From Gelidibacter mesophilus DSM 14095 (GTDB lineage Bacteria > Bacteroidota > Bacteroidia > Flavobacteriales > Flavobacteriaceae): a DNA stretch of 64,000 nt. Position numbers and translations under genes: made by a program. The stretch spans positions 205,241 through 269,240 of the forward strand of contig NZ_AUHD01000008.1 of assembly GCF_000423005.1 (NCBI RefSeq). Direction: 5' to 3'. Under the pieces are notes generated by a model that ran no database searches, was not told where the DNA came from, and was given only the letters and a program-made list of their open reading frames with translations. Of this stretch, positions 28,456 through 37,775 are shown one piece after another. How positions within the stretch are numbered: position 1 is the first letter of the stretch; each line of letters starts with the position of its first letter.

Positions 28456-30882
28456 TTGAAAAGCCCCATAAATAACCTTCTGTTTTTTGCTGTTATTTTC
28501 TCCGCTACATTAGGTTTCTCACAGGAATATTCGGTTTCTGGGGCTGTCCGTGATGCTCATAATCGGCCCGTTATATTTGCCAATGTTATTTTAATGAAAG
28601 TGCAGGATTCTACTCTTGTGAGCGGGGTTTCTACTGATGATAAAGGCTTTTTTATGCTCGATAAATTAGTTTCAGATACGTATTTGATCAAATTAAGTTA
28701 TATGGGTTTTACGGATTTTTACCAATCTGTTTTGATTAATAAACCTACTGACTTGGGGATCCTAATTCTTCAAGAATCCTCTGAAGAGTTGGACGAAATT
28801 AATATTTCACATAAGAAACCAACCCTAAAAAAAGAGCCTGATCGTTTGGTCTTTAACGTTGAAAACACGGCTTTGATAGAGGGAAATATATTTGACTTAC
28901 TTAAAAGTACCCCAGGTGTTTTGGTTATGGATAATAGTATTCAAGTAAAAAACACAAAACCTACGGTTTATATCAACGATAAAAAAGTGCATCTGAGCAG
29001 TGAAGAGTTGGTTCAATTGTTGGAAAGTTCCTCTGCAAACGCAATAAAATCAGTGGAAGTGATAACCAATCCATCGGCAAAATATGACGCCTCAAGTGGT
29101 GTCGTTCTGAATATCATCATGAGCAAAAATCTTGCGACAGGATATAGTGGGAATGTTTTTACCAACTTTACTCAAGGTGTATTTCCGCGTTATGACGCCG
29201 GAATGAGTCACTTTTTTAAGAATGAGAAAATCAATTTTTTTGCGAACTATTCTTATGCTCATGATAAAATAAATAGATACCAAGAGGATGAGATTAATTA
29301 TCTAGACAATAACAATAGTATTGAACAAATATTTAAATCCAACACCAACAGGAACACATGGTCACGCACACATAATTTTAGTTTTAATTTTGACTATGAC
29401 ATCAATGAAAAAAACACTTTGAGTTTATCTTCAAATATATTGGTATTGCCCTATTTTGATTATAGAATAAAGAATAACACCAATGTGTTTGATTCCAATG
29501 AGAATTTGGATTATTATTTTGATGCCAATAATTTATCCGAAGATGATAAGTATAATTTAGGTTTTGATCTTGATTATGTCCACAAATTTGAAAAATCGGG
29601 AGAGAAACTCTCTGCAAATGCGCATTATACCACTTTTGATTACAATAGGAATCAAAATGTAAAAAGTAATTATTTTGCAAATGATGCTAGTTTTTTGGAG
29701 ACTACACAATTCAGGACAGACAACCATCAGGACACTAAAATCTATACCATAAAAGTAGATTATGCCTTACCTTTAGATCATTCTTCAGCTTTGGAACTGG
29801 GCGTTAAAGGATCAAATGTACAGAATGGTAGTGATATTATACAGTTTGATATTGAAAATGGAGTAGAAATTACAAATCTAAATAATACCGATGCGTTTGA
29901 CTATGATGAAACCATTTATGCCGGATATGTCAACTTTTCTAAAGATTGGGACAAGCTAAGTTTGGTGTCAGGTTTAAGGGTAGAAAAAACCAAAATTGAG
30001 GGGTATTCCATTTATGATAATATTACCAACACCCAGGATTATTTAGAATGGTTTCCTACAGCGAGCGTCAATTATGATTTTTCAGAGAATTTTTCTTTAT
30101 ATACCAATTACAAACGGAGTATTGAACGTCCGGATTATAAAGATTTAAATCCGTTTCAATTTTATTTGAATGATGTTACCATAGTTGCGGGAAATCCAAA
30201 CTTACGTCCAGTTCTTGTCAATAAGGCTGTTTTGGGGACATCTTTGGGCAGAGGCGTTTATACTATTGAAGCGTATTATAAAAATTCAGACGATAAGATC
30301 TTTGAGTTGACACTTCAAGATAATGTTAGCAATACCATAACTTATACGCCCTTAAATCTTAAGAAAACAACCGAGTTTGGGTTTGATTTTATTACCTATT
30401 TTGATCTTATTGAAAATTGGTCGGTGTATTTTGTCACGTCTTTTTATAATATCAAGGCCGAAGGGATGGTTGATGGTGTAAATTATGAAAGACATTTATG
30501 GTCCAACTACACGGAATTCATCAATGATTTTACTTTTTTAAAAGACCGAAGTTTAAAAGCAAATTTCTCGTTAATTTATAATAGCAAGAATCTTTATGGG
30601 TTTAGCGAAATCGACCACCAGGTAATTTCTTATTTGTCAATTTCTAAAACGATCTTAAAAAATAAAGCAACAGTCTCTTTATCTATTTCAGACTTATTCA
30701 ATATGGAGGATGTGGGAATCAGATCACGCTATTTAAATCAGGATAGCACCACTTTTTTTGATCAGGATACTCGAACCATCAAAATAGGGTTTAGATACAA
30801 ATTTGGAAACACCAATTTAGTTTCCAACCAGCGGATAAAGTCTCATCAAGAAACCGAGCGCTTAAATAAATCGGGAAACTAA
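28456..30882 (+). CDS. TonB-dependent-receptor-like outer membrane protein
   Basis: The 808-residue protein has a signal peptide (FFAVIFSATLGFSQ), a carboxypeptidase-like regulatory domain (about 25-105; VSGAVRDAHNRPVIFANVIL), a plug-like domain (about 130-220; DLLKSTPGVLVMDNSIQV, then VEVITNPSAKYDASSGVV) and a long beta-barrel of aromatic-rich strands to the end. This layout is that of the outer-membrane beta-barrel family 3, related to TonB receptors. The start codon is TTG (28456-28458), without a nearby ATG that would keep the signal peptide. No SusD partner follows. The transported ligand is unknown. Confidence 0.88.
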   Translation: MKSPINNLLFFAVIFSATLGFSQEYSVSGAVRDAHNRPVIFANVILMKVQDSTLVSGVSTDDKGFFMLDKLVSDTYLIKLSYMGFTDFYQSVLINKPTDLGILILQESSEELDEINISHKKPTLKKEPDRLVFNVENTALIEGNIFDLLKSTPGVLVMDNSIQVKNTKPTVYINDKKVHLSSEELVQLLESSSANAIKSVEVITNPSAKYDASSGVVLNIIMSKNLATGYSGNVFTNFTQGVFPRYDAGMSHFFKNEKINFFANYSYAHDKINRYQEDEINYLDNNNSIEQIFKSNTNRNTWSRTHNFSFNFDYDINEKNTLSLSSNILVLPYFDYRIKNNTNVFDSNENLDYYFDANNLSEDDKYNLGFDLDYVHKFEKSGEKLSANAHYTTFDYNRNQNVKSNYFANDASFLETTQFRTDNHQDTKIYTIKVDYALPLDHSSALELGVKGSNVQNGSDIIQFDIENGVEITNLNNTDAFDYDETIYAGYVNFSKDWDKLSLVSGLRVEKTKIEGYSIYDNITNTQDYLEWFPTASVNYDFSENFSLYTNYKRSIERPDYKDLNPFQFYLNDVTIVAGNPNLRPVLVNKAVLGTSLGRGVYTIEAYYKNSDDKIFELTLQDNVSNTITYTPLNLKKTTEFGFDFITYFDLIENWSVYFVTSFYNIKAEGMVDGVNYERHLWSNYTEFINDFTFLKDRSLKANFSLIYNSKNLYGFSEIDHQVISYLSISKTILKNKATVSLSISDLFNMEDVGIRSRYLNQDSTTFFDQDTRTIKIGFRYKFGNTNLVSNQRIKSHQETERLNKSGN

Positions 30883-30898
30883 TTCCGTATCCATATTC

Positions 30899-32002
30899 TT
30901 AATCTTGCCATTCCGCTATAAACAAATTGGTATCATGGCCACCGCCGTTGTTTCTGTTTGAAGAGAAAATTAATTTTTTACCATCGTTAGAAAATACAGG
31001 AAAAGCGTCAAAAGTTTCACTGTGGGTAACGCGCTCAAGGCCTTTGCCATCAATCCCAATAATGTATAAGTTAAAAGGGAAACCACGCTCTGCCTCAAAG
31101 TTTGATGAGAAGATGATTTGTTGTCCATCGGGCAAGAAAAACGGACTCCAATTGGCATTTCCAAGGTTGGTCAACTGTCTTAAATCGCTGCCGTCTGCAT
31201 TACAAATATACAGTTCCATTTCCGTTGGCTGCACCAAGCCTTCTATTAGCAAGCTTTTGTATTCAGCAATTTCTTCCTCAGTTTTTGGACGTGAAGAACG
31301 GAAGATAAGTTTTGTGCCATCAGGAGAAAAGAATGCGCCGCCATCATACCCCAATTCAAAAGTAATCTGTTTAACATCAGTACCGTCAATATTCATGGTA
31401 TACAAATCTAAATCGCCGTTTCTCGTGGATGTAAATACGATTTTATCACCTTTAGGAGAAACCGTGGCTTCTGCATCATAGCCTTTTTCGTTGGTCAATT
31501 GTGCGGTAATATGACCTTCTAAATCAGCCACAAAAATATCGTAGGAATCATAAATTGGCCAAATATATTTTCCGTCTTTTTTCAAAGGTGTTTCTGGACA
31601 TTCATCATTACCTAAATGTGTGGACGCGTAAATAATATGTGTATTGTCTGGTAAGAAATATGCACAAGTGGTCCTGCCTTTTCCGGTGCTGAGCATAGGT
31701 GGTATTTTATCTTTAAAAGTGTCGTCAACATTCATCAAGAACATTTGGTCACAACTGACGTTCCAATTGGTGTTATTGGATTGAAAAACCAATTGCTCAT
31801 CGTCAAAACTCCAATACGCCTCAGCATTATCGCCACCAAAGGTGATCTGTTTTAAGGATTTAAAATGCTTTTCTTCCGGGTAGATGAGTGAATCTGAAGA
31901 GGTTTTTTCATGGTTTTCCGTTGTCTTTGATGTTGATTTCTTTTCGTCTTTACAAGAGATCGTTGCTAAGGAAATTAATACTATAAAAAAAATGTGTTTC
32001 AT
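30899..32002 (-). CDS. PD40/TolB-like beta-propeller lipoprotein
   Basis: I chose the ATG at 32002, giving a lipoprotein signal MKHIFFIVLISLATISCKDE (Cys17) of 367 residues; the frame could begin 18 codons earlier, but that would bury the signal. The mature part shows five to six PD40/WD40-like repeats, for example DAEATVSPKGDKIVFTSTRN, GGAFFSPDGTKLIFRSSR and DAFPVFSNDGKKLIFSSNRN. It is a TolB-like propeller, probably exposed on the cell surface or in the periplasm, with an unknown partner. It ends 16 bases from the convergent receptor gene. Confidence 0.85.
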   Translation of the reverse strand: MKHIFFIVLISLATISCKDEKKSTSKTTENHEKTSSDSLIYPEEKHFKSLKQITFGGDNAEAYWSFDDEQLVFQSNNTNWNVSCDQMFLMNVDDTFKDKIPPMLSTGKGRTTCAYFLPDNTHIIYASTHLGNDECPETPLKKDGKYIWPIYDSYDIFVADLEGHITAQLTNEKGYDAEATVSPKGDKIVFTSTRNGDLDLYTMNIDGTDVKQITFELGYDGGAFFSPDGTKLIFRSSRPKTEEEIAEYKSLLIEGLVQPTEMELYICNADGSDLRQLTNLGNANWSPFFLPDGQQIIFSSNFEAERGFPFNLYIIGIDGKGLERVTHSETFDAFPVFSNDGKKLIFSSNRNNGGGHDTNLFIAEWQD

Positions 32003-32305
32003 AAAATAAGGTTTGATTTTAGGATTTCTAAACGTAGTTAATTTATAATAAGTCACTTATAAGTTTTTGGAAATCAGTTAATACAGTTTCTACAAGTAAT
32101 CCATTAAGGATTGCAAGTGTAACTTCCTGCCATTCCGAAAAAGACCTTCGATGTTGTTCGCCAATAGCCTGCCAAATTTCCGAAGTATGCAAAAAAGTTA
32201 TCGGCACATCCGTAAAAATCTTATGTAGGTTGCCTATAAGTTTTAAGTTTTACTAATGAAATGGCAATTATTACCTAATTTTATACAAAATTAACATATA
32301 TAACA

Positions 32306-33532
32306 ATGAAATTCATAATAGCACTGATTATTTTAGTCTTGATCACTTCTTGTAAACAAGAAAATGTCAAAGAAATAAGCATGAAAGACGATATTACCGT
32401 ATTGGCTTCTGATGGCTATGAAGGTAGAGAGACGGGAACAAAGGGTGAGCAAGAAGCAGCGGCTTATATTTCAGAACGTTTCAAGGCACTGGGACTGCAG
32501 CCAAAAGGAACAGAAGGCTATTTGCAACGTTTTAGCTTCAAACCAAAAACAGATCCGCACAGTGAGGTTTCATTTGGTGCTAAGTCTACTGACAGCACCA
32601 TTACCGGAACTAACGTGTTGGGTTATATTGATAACAAAGCGGAACATACCATTATTATTGGGGCGCACTATGATCATTTGGGTTATGGTGGCGAAGGTTC
32701 CTTATATCGTGAAAAAGACAAAGCTATCCATAATGGTGCAGATGACAATGCAAGTGGCGTGGCAGTAATGCTCAATTTGGTAGCGAAATTGAAAAAAGCC
32801 AACGCAAAGAACAATTATCTGTTTATGGCTTTTTCTGGAGAAGAAATGGGTTTGTTGGGCAGTAATTATTTTGTGAAACATCCTACATTTGATATTAAAA
32901 CTGCCAACTATATGATTAATATGGACATGGTGGGACGTTTAAAACCAGACAGTACTTTAGCTGTTTACGGAACAGGAACCTCACCGCGTTTTAAGCAAGT
33001 ATTGCACGCTGCTAACAAAGGCTTTAAACTGATTAAGGATGAGTCTGGAGTTGGCCCTTCAGACCATACTTCATTTTATTTGAATGACATTCCGGTACTT
33101 CACTTTTTCACAGGCCAGCATGAAGATTATCATAAACCTAGTGACGATTCTGATAAATTGAATTATGAAGGGATGGAACTTATTTCAGATTATATTTTTG
33201 ATGTGATTACAGAATTGGATCATAGCGGAAAATTGGCGTTCAGAAAAACGAAGGATGAGACTTCAGAGTCCGCACGATTTAAAGTGGGCCTAGGTGTTGT
33301 TCCTGATTATTTATTCGATGGAAAAGGTATGCGAATTGATGGTCTTAGAGAAGATACACCAGCTGCCAATGCAGGATTGCTAAAAGGAGATATCGTTCAA
33401 AAATTGGGAGATAGTACCATTATTGATATATATGGGTATATGCGTGCCCTTTCGGTTTTTGATAAAGGCGATCAAACCAAAGTAATTGTGGATAGAAATG
33501 GCGAAAAAATTGAGGCTGATCTCGAGTTTTAA
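32306..33532 (+). CDS. M28-family metallopeptidase with PDZ domain, lipoprotein
   Basis: A lipoprotein signal (FIIALIILVLITSCKQ, Cys16) leads to an M28 aminopeptidase-like domain. The zinc ligands are visible: GAHYDHLG (His/Asp), GADDNASGVAVML, FSGEEMGLLGS (catalytic Glu-Glu), NMDMVGRL and GPSDHTSFY. A C-terminal PDZ domain (about 315-408; GMRIDGLREDTPAANAGLLK) follows. It probably removes N-terminal residues from peptides at the cell surface or periplasm. It is monocistronic. Confidence 0.9.
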   Translation: MKFIIALIILVLITSCKQENVKEISMKDDITVLASDGYEGRETGTKGEQEAAAYISERFKALGLQPKGTEGYLQRFSFKPKTDPHSEVSFGAKSTDSTITGTNVLGYIDNKAEHTIIIGAHYDHLGYGGEGSLYREKDKAIHNGADDNASGVAVMLNLVAKLKKANAKNNYLFMAFSGEEMGLLGSNYFVKHPTFDIKTANYMINMDMVGRLKPDSTLAVYGTGTSPRFKQVLHAANKGFKLIKDESGVGPSDHTSFYLNDIPVLHFFTGQHEDYHKPSDDSDKLNYEGMELISDYIFDVITELDHSGKLAFRKTKDETSESARFKVGLGVVPDYLFDGKGMRIDGLREDTPAANAGLLKGDIVQKLGDSTIIDIYGYMRALSVFDKGDQTKVIVDRNGEKIEADLEF

Positions 33533-33819
33533 TGGGCCCATCCTAAATCCTTCCAGAAGGAGGGAACTTCAATCCCGCCTAAATAGAGTTGAAATCCATT
33601 AGTTATATATGCCTATAATAAAATTTAAGAAGGAAGTCCCGATTAAAATGTCTTTGGTTATTTCTGTGCTTATCCAGATTCAAAGACAATTGTGTGTAGG
33701 GCGTAAAGGACTTCTTTTGCCAACAACCAGACGCATGAGATTATTTTAATTGTAGACATCTATTTCTTTACCAACTTCATTTGCAGAAAAAAACCTAATT
33801 TTGCATCAAAATCTCTACC

Positions 33820-34812
33820 GTGATAAAAATAGGCGACATAGAACTCCCTGATTTCCCATTACTTTTGGCACCTATGGAAGATGTGAGTGATCCACCATTT
33901 AGAGCATTGTGCAAGGAACAAGGCGCTGATGTGGTCTATACGGAATTCATTTCCAGTGAAGGCTTGATCAGGGATGCTGCAAAAAGCCGCATGAAATTGG
34001 ATATCTATGAAAAGGAACGCCCTGTCGGTATTCAAATTTTTGGCGCCAATTTGGAAAGCATGTTGCAAACCATTGACATCGTCGAAAAATCCAACCCTGA
34101 TATTATTGATATCAATTTTGGCTGTCCGGTTAAGAAGGTTGTGAGCAAAGGGGCAGGTGCAGGCATCCTGAAAGACGTATGTCTCATGGAGAAATTAACG
34201 GCAGAAATGGTAAAGCGCACTAATTTGCCCATTACCGTCAAAACCCGTTTGGGTTGGGATCATGATTCTATCAGAATTCTTGAAGTGGCAGAGCGTTTAC
34301 AGGATGTAGGCTGTAAGGCAATTTCTATCCACGGACGCACTCGTGCCCAAATGTATAAGGGTAGTGCAGATTGGCGGCCAATAGCCGAAGTCAAGAATAA
34401 TCCGCGAATGCATATTCCAGTTTTTGGAAATGGCGACGTGGATACTCCTGAAAAAGCCATGGAAATGCGTGATGTCTATGGGTTGGACGGGTGTATGATT
34501 GGTCGTGCCAGCATTGGAAATCCTTGGTTTTTTAAACAAGTCAAACATTTTTTTAACACAGGTGAACATTTGGACCCTATTTCTTTGGAAGAGCGTGTCG
34601 ATGCCGCAAGACGACATCTTCAAATGGCCATCGATTGGAAAGGTGAAAAGTTAGGTGTTTTTGAAACCCGACGCCATTATACAAATTACTTTAAGGGCAT
34701 TCCAAATTTTAAGGAATACCGCACAAAAATGGTCACGAGCGATCAAGCTGCTGATGTATTTGCCGCTTTTGATGAGGTGCTTGGGGCATTTTCTGGTTAC
34801 GATTTTGTTTAG
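33820..34812 (+). CDS. dusB: tRNA-dihydrouridine synthase (DusB-like)
   Basis: This flavoenzyme reduces uridine to dihydrouridine in tRNA D-loops with FMN and NADPH. The start codon is GTG (33820), giving MIKIGDIELPDFPLLLAPM. The FMN-binding TIM barrel has APMEDVSDPPFRALC, DINFGCPVKKVVSKGAGA (active-site Cys) and SIHGRTRAQMYKGSADW, then a C-terminal helical domain ending near residue 330. The family is firm; the DusB rather than DusA/C choice is by general resemblance and taxonomic habit. The gap upstream (33,533-33,819) contains no recognised feature. Confidence 0.92.
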   Translation: MIKIGDIELPDFPLLLAPMEDVSDPPFRALCKEQGADVVYTEFISSEGLIRDAAKSRMKLDIYEKERPVGIQIFGANLESMLQTIDIVEKSNPDIIDINFGCPVKKVVSKGAGAGILKDVCLMEKLTAEMVKRTNLPITVKTRLGWDHDSIRILEVAERLQDVGCKAISIHGRTRAQMYKGSADWRPIAEVKNNPRMHIPVFGNGDVDTPEKAMEMRDVYGLDGCMIGRASIGNPWFFKQVKHFFNTGEHLDPISLEERVDAARRHLQMAIDWKGEKLGVFETRRHYTNYFKGIPNFKEYRTKMVTSDQAADVFAAFDEVLGAFSGYDFV

Positions 34813-35056
34813 GAACTAGAAGCTAGAAGCAGGAAGATCGGAGTTGGGAGAATAGTTATTTGGTTGGTGAGAAAAGTTGCCATGAATACACGAATGATTT
34901 TTTTGAAGATTTAATTTTAAACCTCTAAAGAACTCTACTGTCGATTGTGTTACAATCTAAGTGGGAAAGTTTTTTAAATCCAACAAGGCCTTGTTCATCA
35001 AATAAGTTTAGATTTTATAAACCCTGAACCCTGTAAATACAGAGCGGGGAATACTA

Positions 35057-36259
35057 TTAATTCTTCATCAATTTTTCATTGATCCTGCTGGAGGCAATTT
35101 TGGAAGCAATCAAACCCAAAACAGCAATGGTTACCAAAACCAATACAACATTCAAACTTTGAATTTTCACAGGGTAGGGAAGTGAAGGCGTGATCATCAC
35201 CAAAGCAAAGTTTTGTTGCAGCACTACAAGTATAAAACCTATTGCAACGCCTAATAATCCACCAAGAACAGTCATCAAACTTCCCTGAAGGAAAAACACA
35301 CGACGGATGTCTTTAGTCGTCGCCCCAATATTATAAAGCGTGTGCAAAGACTCTTTTTTATCCAAAATCATCATGATCAACGCGCCAATCACGTTAAATA
35401 AGGCAATAATGATGACCAGAGTAAAAATAAGATAGACCACTAAATTTTCCGTATTCAGCATTTTATAGAGCGAATCATTTAATTGTGCTCTGTTTTTGAT
35501 AATCACATCACCATCAAAATTATCTATAATGGCTTTTTTGATGCCGTTTTCATACGCATTGGTGTCAAGTTTTAATTCGATGCTATTGACTTGGTTGTTT
35601 TCATAATCCATCAAATACCGTGCATTGACAATATCGGTATACACATAAGTACCGTTCAACTCTTCATTGATGTCAAAAACACCAATATTGACCATATTCA
35701 ATGAATTGAATGCGCCTTTAATTGAAGTGATTTGGCCAACACCAGGTTTAGGCACATAAACGCGGAGTGTTTTTCCATAATCCAAAACGCCAAAAGAGAG
35801 GTTGTGGGCAATTCCCCAACCAGAGACCAATTGGCCACTGCCTTTTTCAAACCATTGTCCTCGGATGATCATAGAATCGATGCTGGTGACCTTCAAATAA
35901 TTTTGGTCCACCCCTTTTAGTGAGGCCAATAAATTTTTGTTGTCAAACTCAATGATGATGCGTTCTTCAATGATCTTTGAATAAGAGACAATGCCATCAA
36001 TATTTGCTAAGGCCGTAGCATCTTTTTCAGTGAGTAAAAATGATTTGCCTTGGGCAGGAAGAATTTTAAGATCAGGATCTACAAAAGAAGAAAACTCAAG
36101 GCTAAAATCTTTTAACCCGGCAAATCCTGAAAGCACAATAAACAACGCTGCAGCAGCAACTACAACACCTGAAGCGGCAATAATGGTCATAATATTGATG
36201 GCATTATTGCTGCTTTTGGTAAAGAGGTAGCGCTTAGCGATGTAAAGCGAAAAGTTCAA
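35057..36259 (-). CDS. FtsX/LolC-LolE-type ABC transporter permease
   Basis: The 400-residue protein has the layout of lipoprotein-releasing permeases: an N-terminal transmembrane helix (NIMTIIAASGVVVAAAALFIVL), a large periplasmic MacB-like domain (about 45-265) and three C-terminal helices (LVVYLIFTLVIIIALFNVIG, GSLMTVLGGLLGVAIGFILV and VVLVLVTIAVLGLIA). The start is TTG at 36257-36259, right at the rbfA stop. It follows rbfA with no gap, so the pair is probably cotranscribed. It likely extracts lipoproteins from the inner membrane with an ATPase not found here. Confidence 0.88.
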   Translation of the reverse strand: MNFSLYIAKRYLFTKSSNNAINIMTIIAASGVVVAAAALFIVLSGFAGLKDFSLEFSSFVDPDLKILPAQGKSFLLTEKDATALANIDGIVSYSKIIEERIIIEFDNKNLLASLKGVDQNYLKVTSIDSMIIRGQWFEKGSGQLVSGWGIAHNLSFGVLDYGKTLRVYVPKPGVGQITSIKGAFNSLNMVNIGVFDINEELNGTYVYTDIVNARYLMDYENNQVNSIELKLDTNAYENGIKKAIIDNFDGDVIIKNRAQLNDSLYKMLNTENLVVYLIFTLVIIIALFNVIGALIMMILDKKESLHTLYNIGATTKDIRRVFFLQGSLMTVLGGLLGVAIGFILVVLQQNFALVMITPSLPYPVKIQSLNVVLVLVTIAVLGLIASKIASSRINEKLMKN

Positions 36260-36655
36260 TTACTTCTTTTTACGTTTATCCAGTAAATCAGCATCCTTAA
36301 TAGGATTTTCTTCACCTTTTAATGACTTATCAATGCGCTCAATATATTCTAAAGAATCATCTATAAAGAATTCCAAATTAGGCATTCTACGCAATTGATG
36401 TCTGGTGCGTTGTGCCAATTCATGACGAATCAAAGGCGTATTTGAACGTATGCCAACTAATAGTTCTGCCCCTTCCTTGTTAGGGAAAATGCTCAAATAT
36501 ACCTTGGCCAAAGATAAATCAGCCGTAACGCTCACCTTACTTACTGAAATGATGATGCCGCGCATGCCGCCTTTTGTAGCAGCACCTTGCAGTACGTCAA
36601 CTAAGTCTTCCTGCAAAATTCCCGCTATTTTTTTCTGTCTATGACTTTCTTCCAA
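36260..36655 (-). CDS. rbfA: Ribosome-binding factor A
   Basis: RbfA binds the 30S subunit during maturation of 16S rRNA. The 131-residue protein begins MEESHRQKKIAGILQEDLVDVL, has the KH-like domain core (VSVTADLSLAKVYLSIFPNKE) and the signature ALAQRTRHQLRRMPNLEFFIDDSLEYI near the C-terminus (here read as HELAQRTRHQLR). A Lys-rich tail ends it. The downstream gene begins at once. Identification is firm. Confidence 0.94.
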   Translation of the reverse strand: MEESHRQKKIAGILQEDLVDVLQGAATKGGMRGIIISVSKVSVTADLSLAKVYLSIFPNKEGAELLVGIRSNTPLIRHELAQRTRHQLRRMPNLEFFIDDSLEYIERIDKSLKGEENPIKDADLLDKRKKK

Positions 36656-36837
36656 AATTTGTTATTTTTATAAATCGGGATAAGCATCCCATGACTTAAA
36701 TTAGTAATTAAAAGCCAAATAGCGGCTTATCAACTGCAAAAATAGAGCATATTTAAGGATTATTGTATTTTTGGGGATACAAAGTTGCGTTGGCGCCACT
36801 TGGGGTGGATTAGATTTGGCTTTGGAATGATAATAAT

Positions 36838-36962
36838 AAGATTGCCACTTTCGTGGGAATGCATAAGGTTCCCACCTTCCTGGGAATGTAGATACTCGTC
36901 TGCGGTCGGTTAGAAGTTGATAAGTTGTAATTTAAAGAGGTTCCCGCCTTCGCGGGTACGAT
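36838..36962. repeat. Intergenic hairpin repeats of the TTCCCGCC type
   Basis: Three related units stand upstream of mce: CCACTTTCGTGGG (36845-36857), TTCCCACCTTCCTGGGAA (36871-36888) and TTCCCGCCTTCGCGGG (36942-36957). Each is a short palindrome with a TTC-type loop. The last ends 6 bases before the mce ATG, so it would lie in the mRNA leader. Similar hairpins are common between genes of Bacteroidota; a role in transcription ends or RNA stability is inferred. Confidence 0.55.
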
Positions 36963-36963
36963 T

Positions 36964-37368
36964 ATGAAAAAAATAGAACACATAGGCATTGCAGTTAAAG
37001 ATTTAGAGGTGTCTAACGATTTGTTTGCTGCACTTTTTGGGAAACCCCATTACAAGATAGAAGCTGTGGAGAGTGAAGGCGTACGCACCTCATTTTTCGA
37101 GAATGGCCCTAACAAAATTGAATTGTTGGAAGCCACGTCAGCAGACAGTCCGATTGCGAAATTCATTGAAAAGAAAGGGGAGGGGATTCACCATATCGCC
37201 TTTGCCGTTGATGATATTGAAGCGGAGCTCAAGCGCTTGGAAGCTGAAGGATTTACCATCCTCAACAAAATTCCTAAAAAAGGTGCCGACAATAAGTTGG
37301 TCGCATTTTTGCATCCCAAAAGTACCAATGGTGTTTTGATTGAATTATGTCAAGACATAAAGCCATAA
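36964..37368 (+). CDS. mce: Methylmalonyl-CoA epimerase
   Basis: Mce interconverts (R)- and (S)-methylmalonyl-CoA in propionate metabolism. The 134-residue protein is a vicinal-oxygen-chelate fold made of two halves: MKKIEHIGIAVKDLEVSNDLF with the first metal-binding His, and KKGEGIHHIAFAVDDIEAEL with the second, followed by the C-terminal VLIELCQDI with a Glu ligand. A hairpin repeat sits immediately upstream of the ATG. The mutase genes are not in this window. The tRNA gene used as an integration site follows 50 bases downstream. Confidence 0.92.
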   Translation: MKKIEHIGIAVKDLEVSNDLFAALFGKPHYKIEAVESEGVRTSFFENGPNKIELLEATSADSPIAKFIEKKGEGIHHIAFAVDDIEAELKRLEAEGFTILNKIPKKGADNKLVAFLHPKSTNGVLIELCQDIKP

Positions 37369-37373
37369 AATTG

Positions 37374-37404
37374 TTGTAAGATTTTAAAATTAGTAGTAAT
37401 ATTG
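37374..37404 (+). promoter_or_regulatory. Probable promoter of the CAU-anticodon tRNA
   Basis: TTG (37374-37376) is followed after 20 bases by TAATATTG (37397-37404), one base off TAnnTTTG. It ends 13 bases before the tRNA. Confidence 0.4.
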
Positions 37405-37417
37405 CATCCTCTTAACC

Positions 37418-37491
37418 GGTCCTATAGCTCAGCTGGTTAGAGCACCTGACTCATAATCAGGTGGTCCCTGGTTCGAGCCCAGGTGGGACCA
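37418..37491 (+). tRNA. tRNA with CAT anticodon (Ile2 or Met)
   Basis: The acceptor arm pairs GGTCCTA (37418-37424) with TGGGACC (37484-37490), discriminator A. The anticodon stem CCTGA/TCAGG encloses CTCATAA with anticodon CAT, and the T-arm is CCTGG-TTCGAGC-CCAGG. The elongator shape rules out fMet. The overall resemblance to E. coli ileX (GACTCATAATC) favours tRNA-Ile2, whose C34 is modified to lysidine, but elongator Met cannot be excluded by eye. Its 3' end is the integration site of the mobile element that follows. Confidence 0.9.
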
Positions 37492-37492
37492 C
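37476..37492. repeat. attL: 17-bp direct repeat in the tRNA 3' end
   Basis: AGCCCAGGTGGGACCAC, covering the T-arm 3' side, acceptor 3' strand, discriminator and next base. An exact copy stands at 62710-62726. Confidence 0.9.
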
Positions 37493-37494
37493 TA

Positions 37495-37521
37495 AAAGCA
37501 CTCAATTAGAGTGCTTTTTTT
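37495..37521 (+). terminator. Terminator following the tRNA
   Basis: AAAGCACTC and GAGTGCTTT pair perfectly around AATTA, followed by a T run. It lies inside the element, so the integrated element supplies the tRNA's current terminator. Confidence 0.85.
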
Positions 37522-37593
37522 ATTTAATATATCTTGTATCAGTACGTTACGTATAATTCGACATTTTCAATTCCCCGTTATTTACTATGTTTT

Positions 37594-37630
37594 TGATACT
37601 CGTTTGATACCAGCCCAAATTTGGGTATCA
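37594..37630. promoter_or_regulatory. Probable left integrase arm sites
   Basis: TGATAC (37594-37599) and TGATACC (37605-37611) are direct repeats with an 11-base period; an inverted GGTATCA (37624-37630) follows. The same TGATAC-N5-TGATACC arrangement is found at the right end (62634-62651). A further inverted GTATCA lies at 37536-37541. Confidence 0.6.
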
Positions 37631-37775
37631 TAATTTTCGATTTCTTGTTTTCTTCGTATTTCGTTAGTTCCCCATAACACACTATTTTTCCCCATTTTTT
37701 GTAGTGAATTGCAAATCCGTTGTTTATAAATAGTAGCTCTTATAGTTTAGCTGAAACTTTTAAATAATTACGGCT

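Noticed and set aside
30927..31481. Long plus-strand frame of 184 codons
   Set aside because: It is antisense to the well-supported PD40 lipoprotein gene and has Ser/Pro-rich shadow composition.
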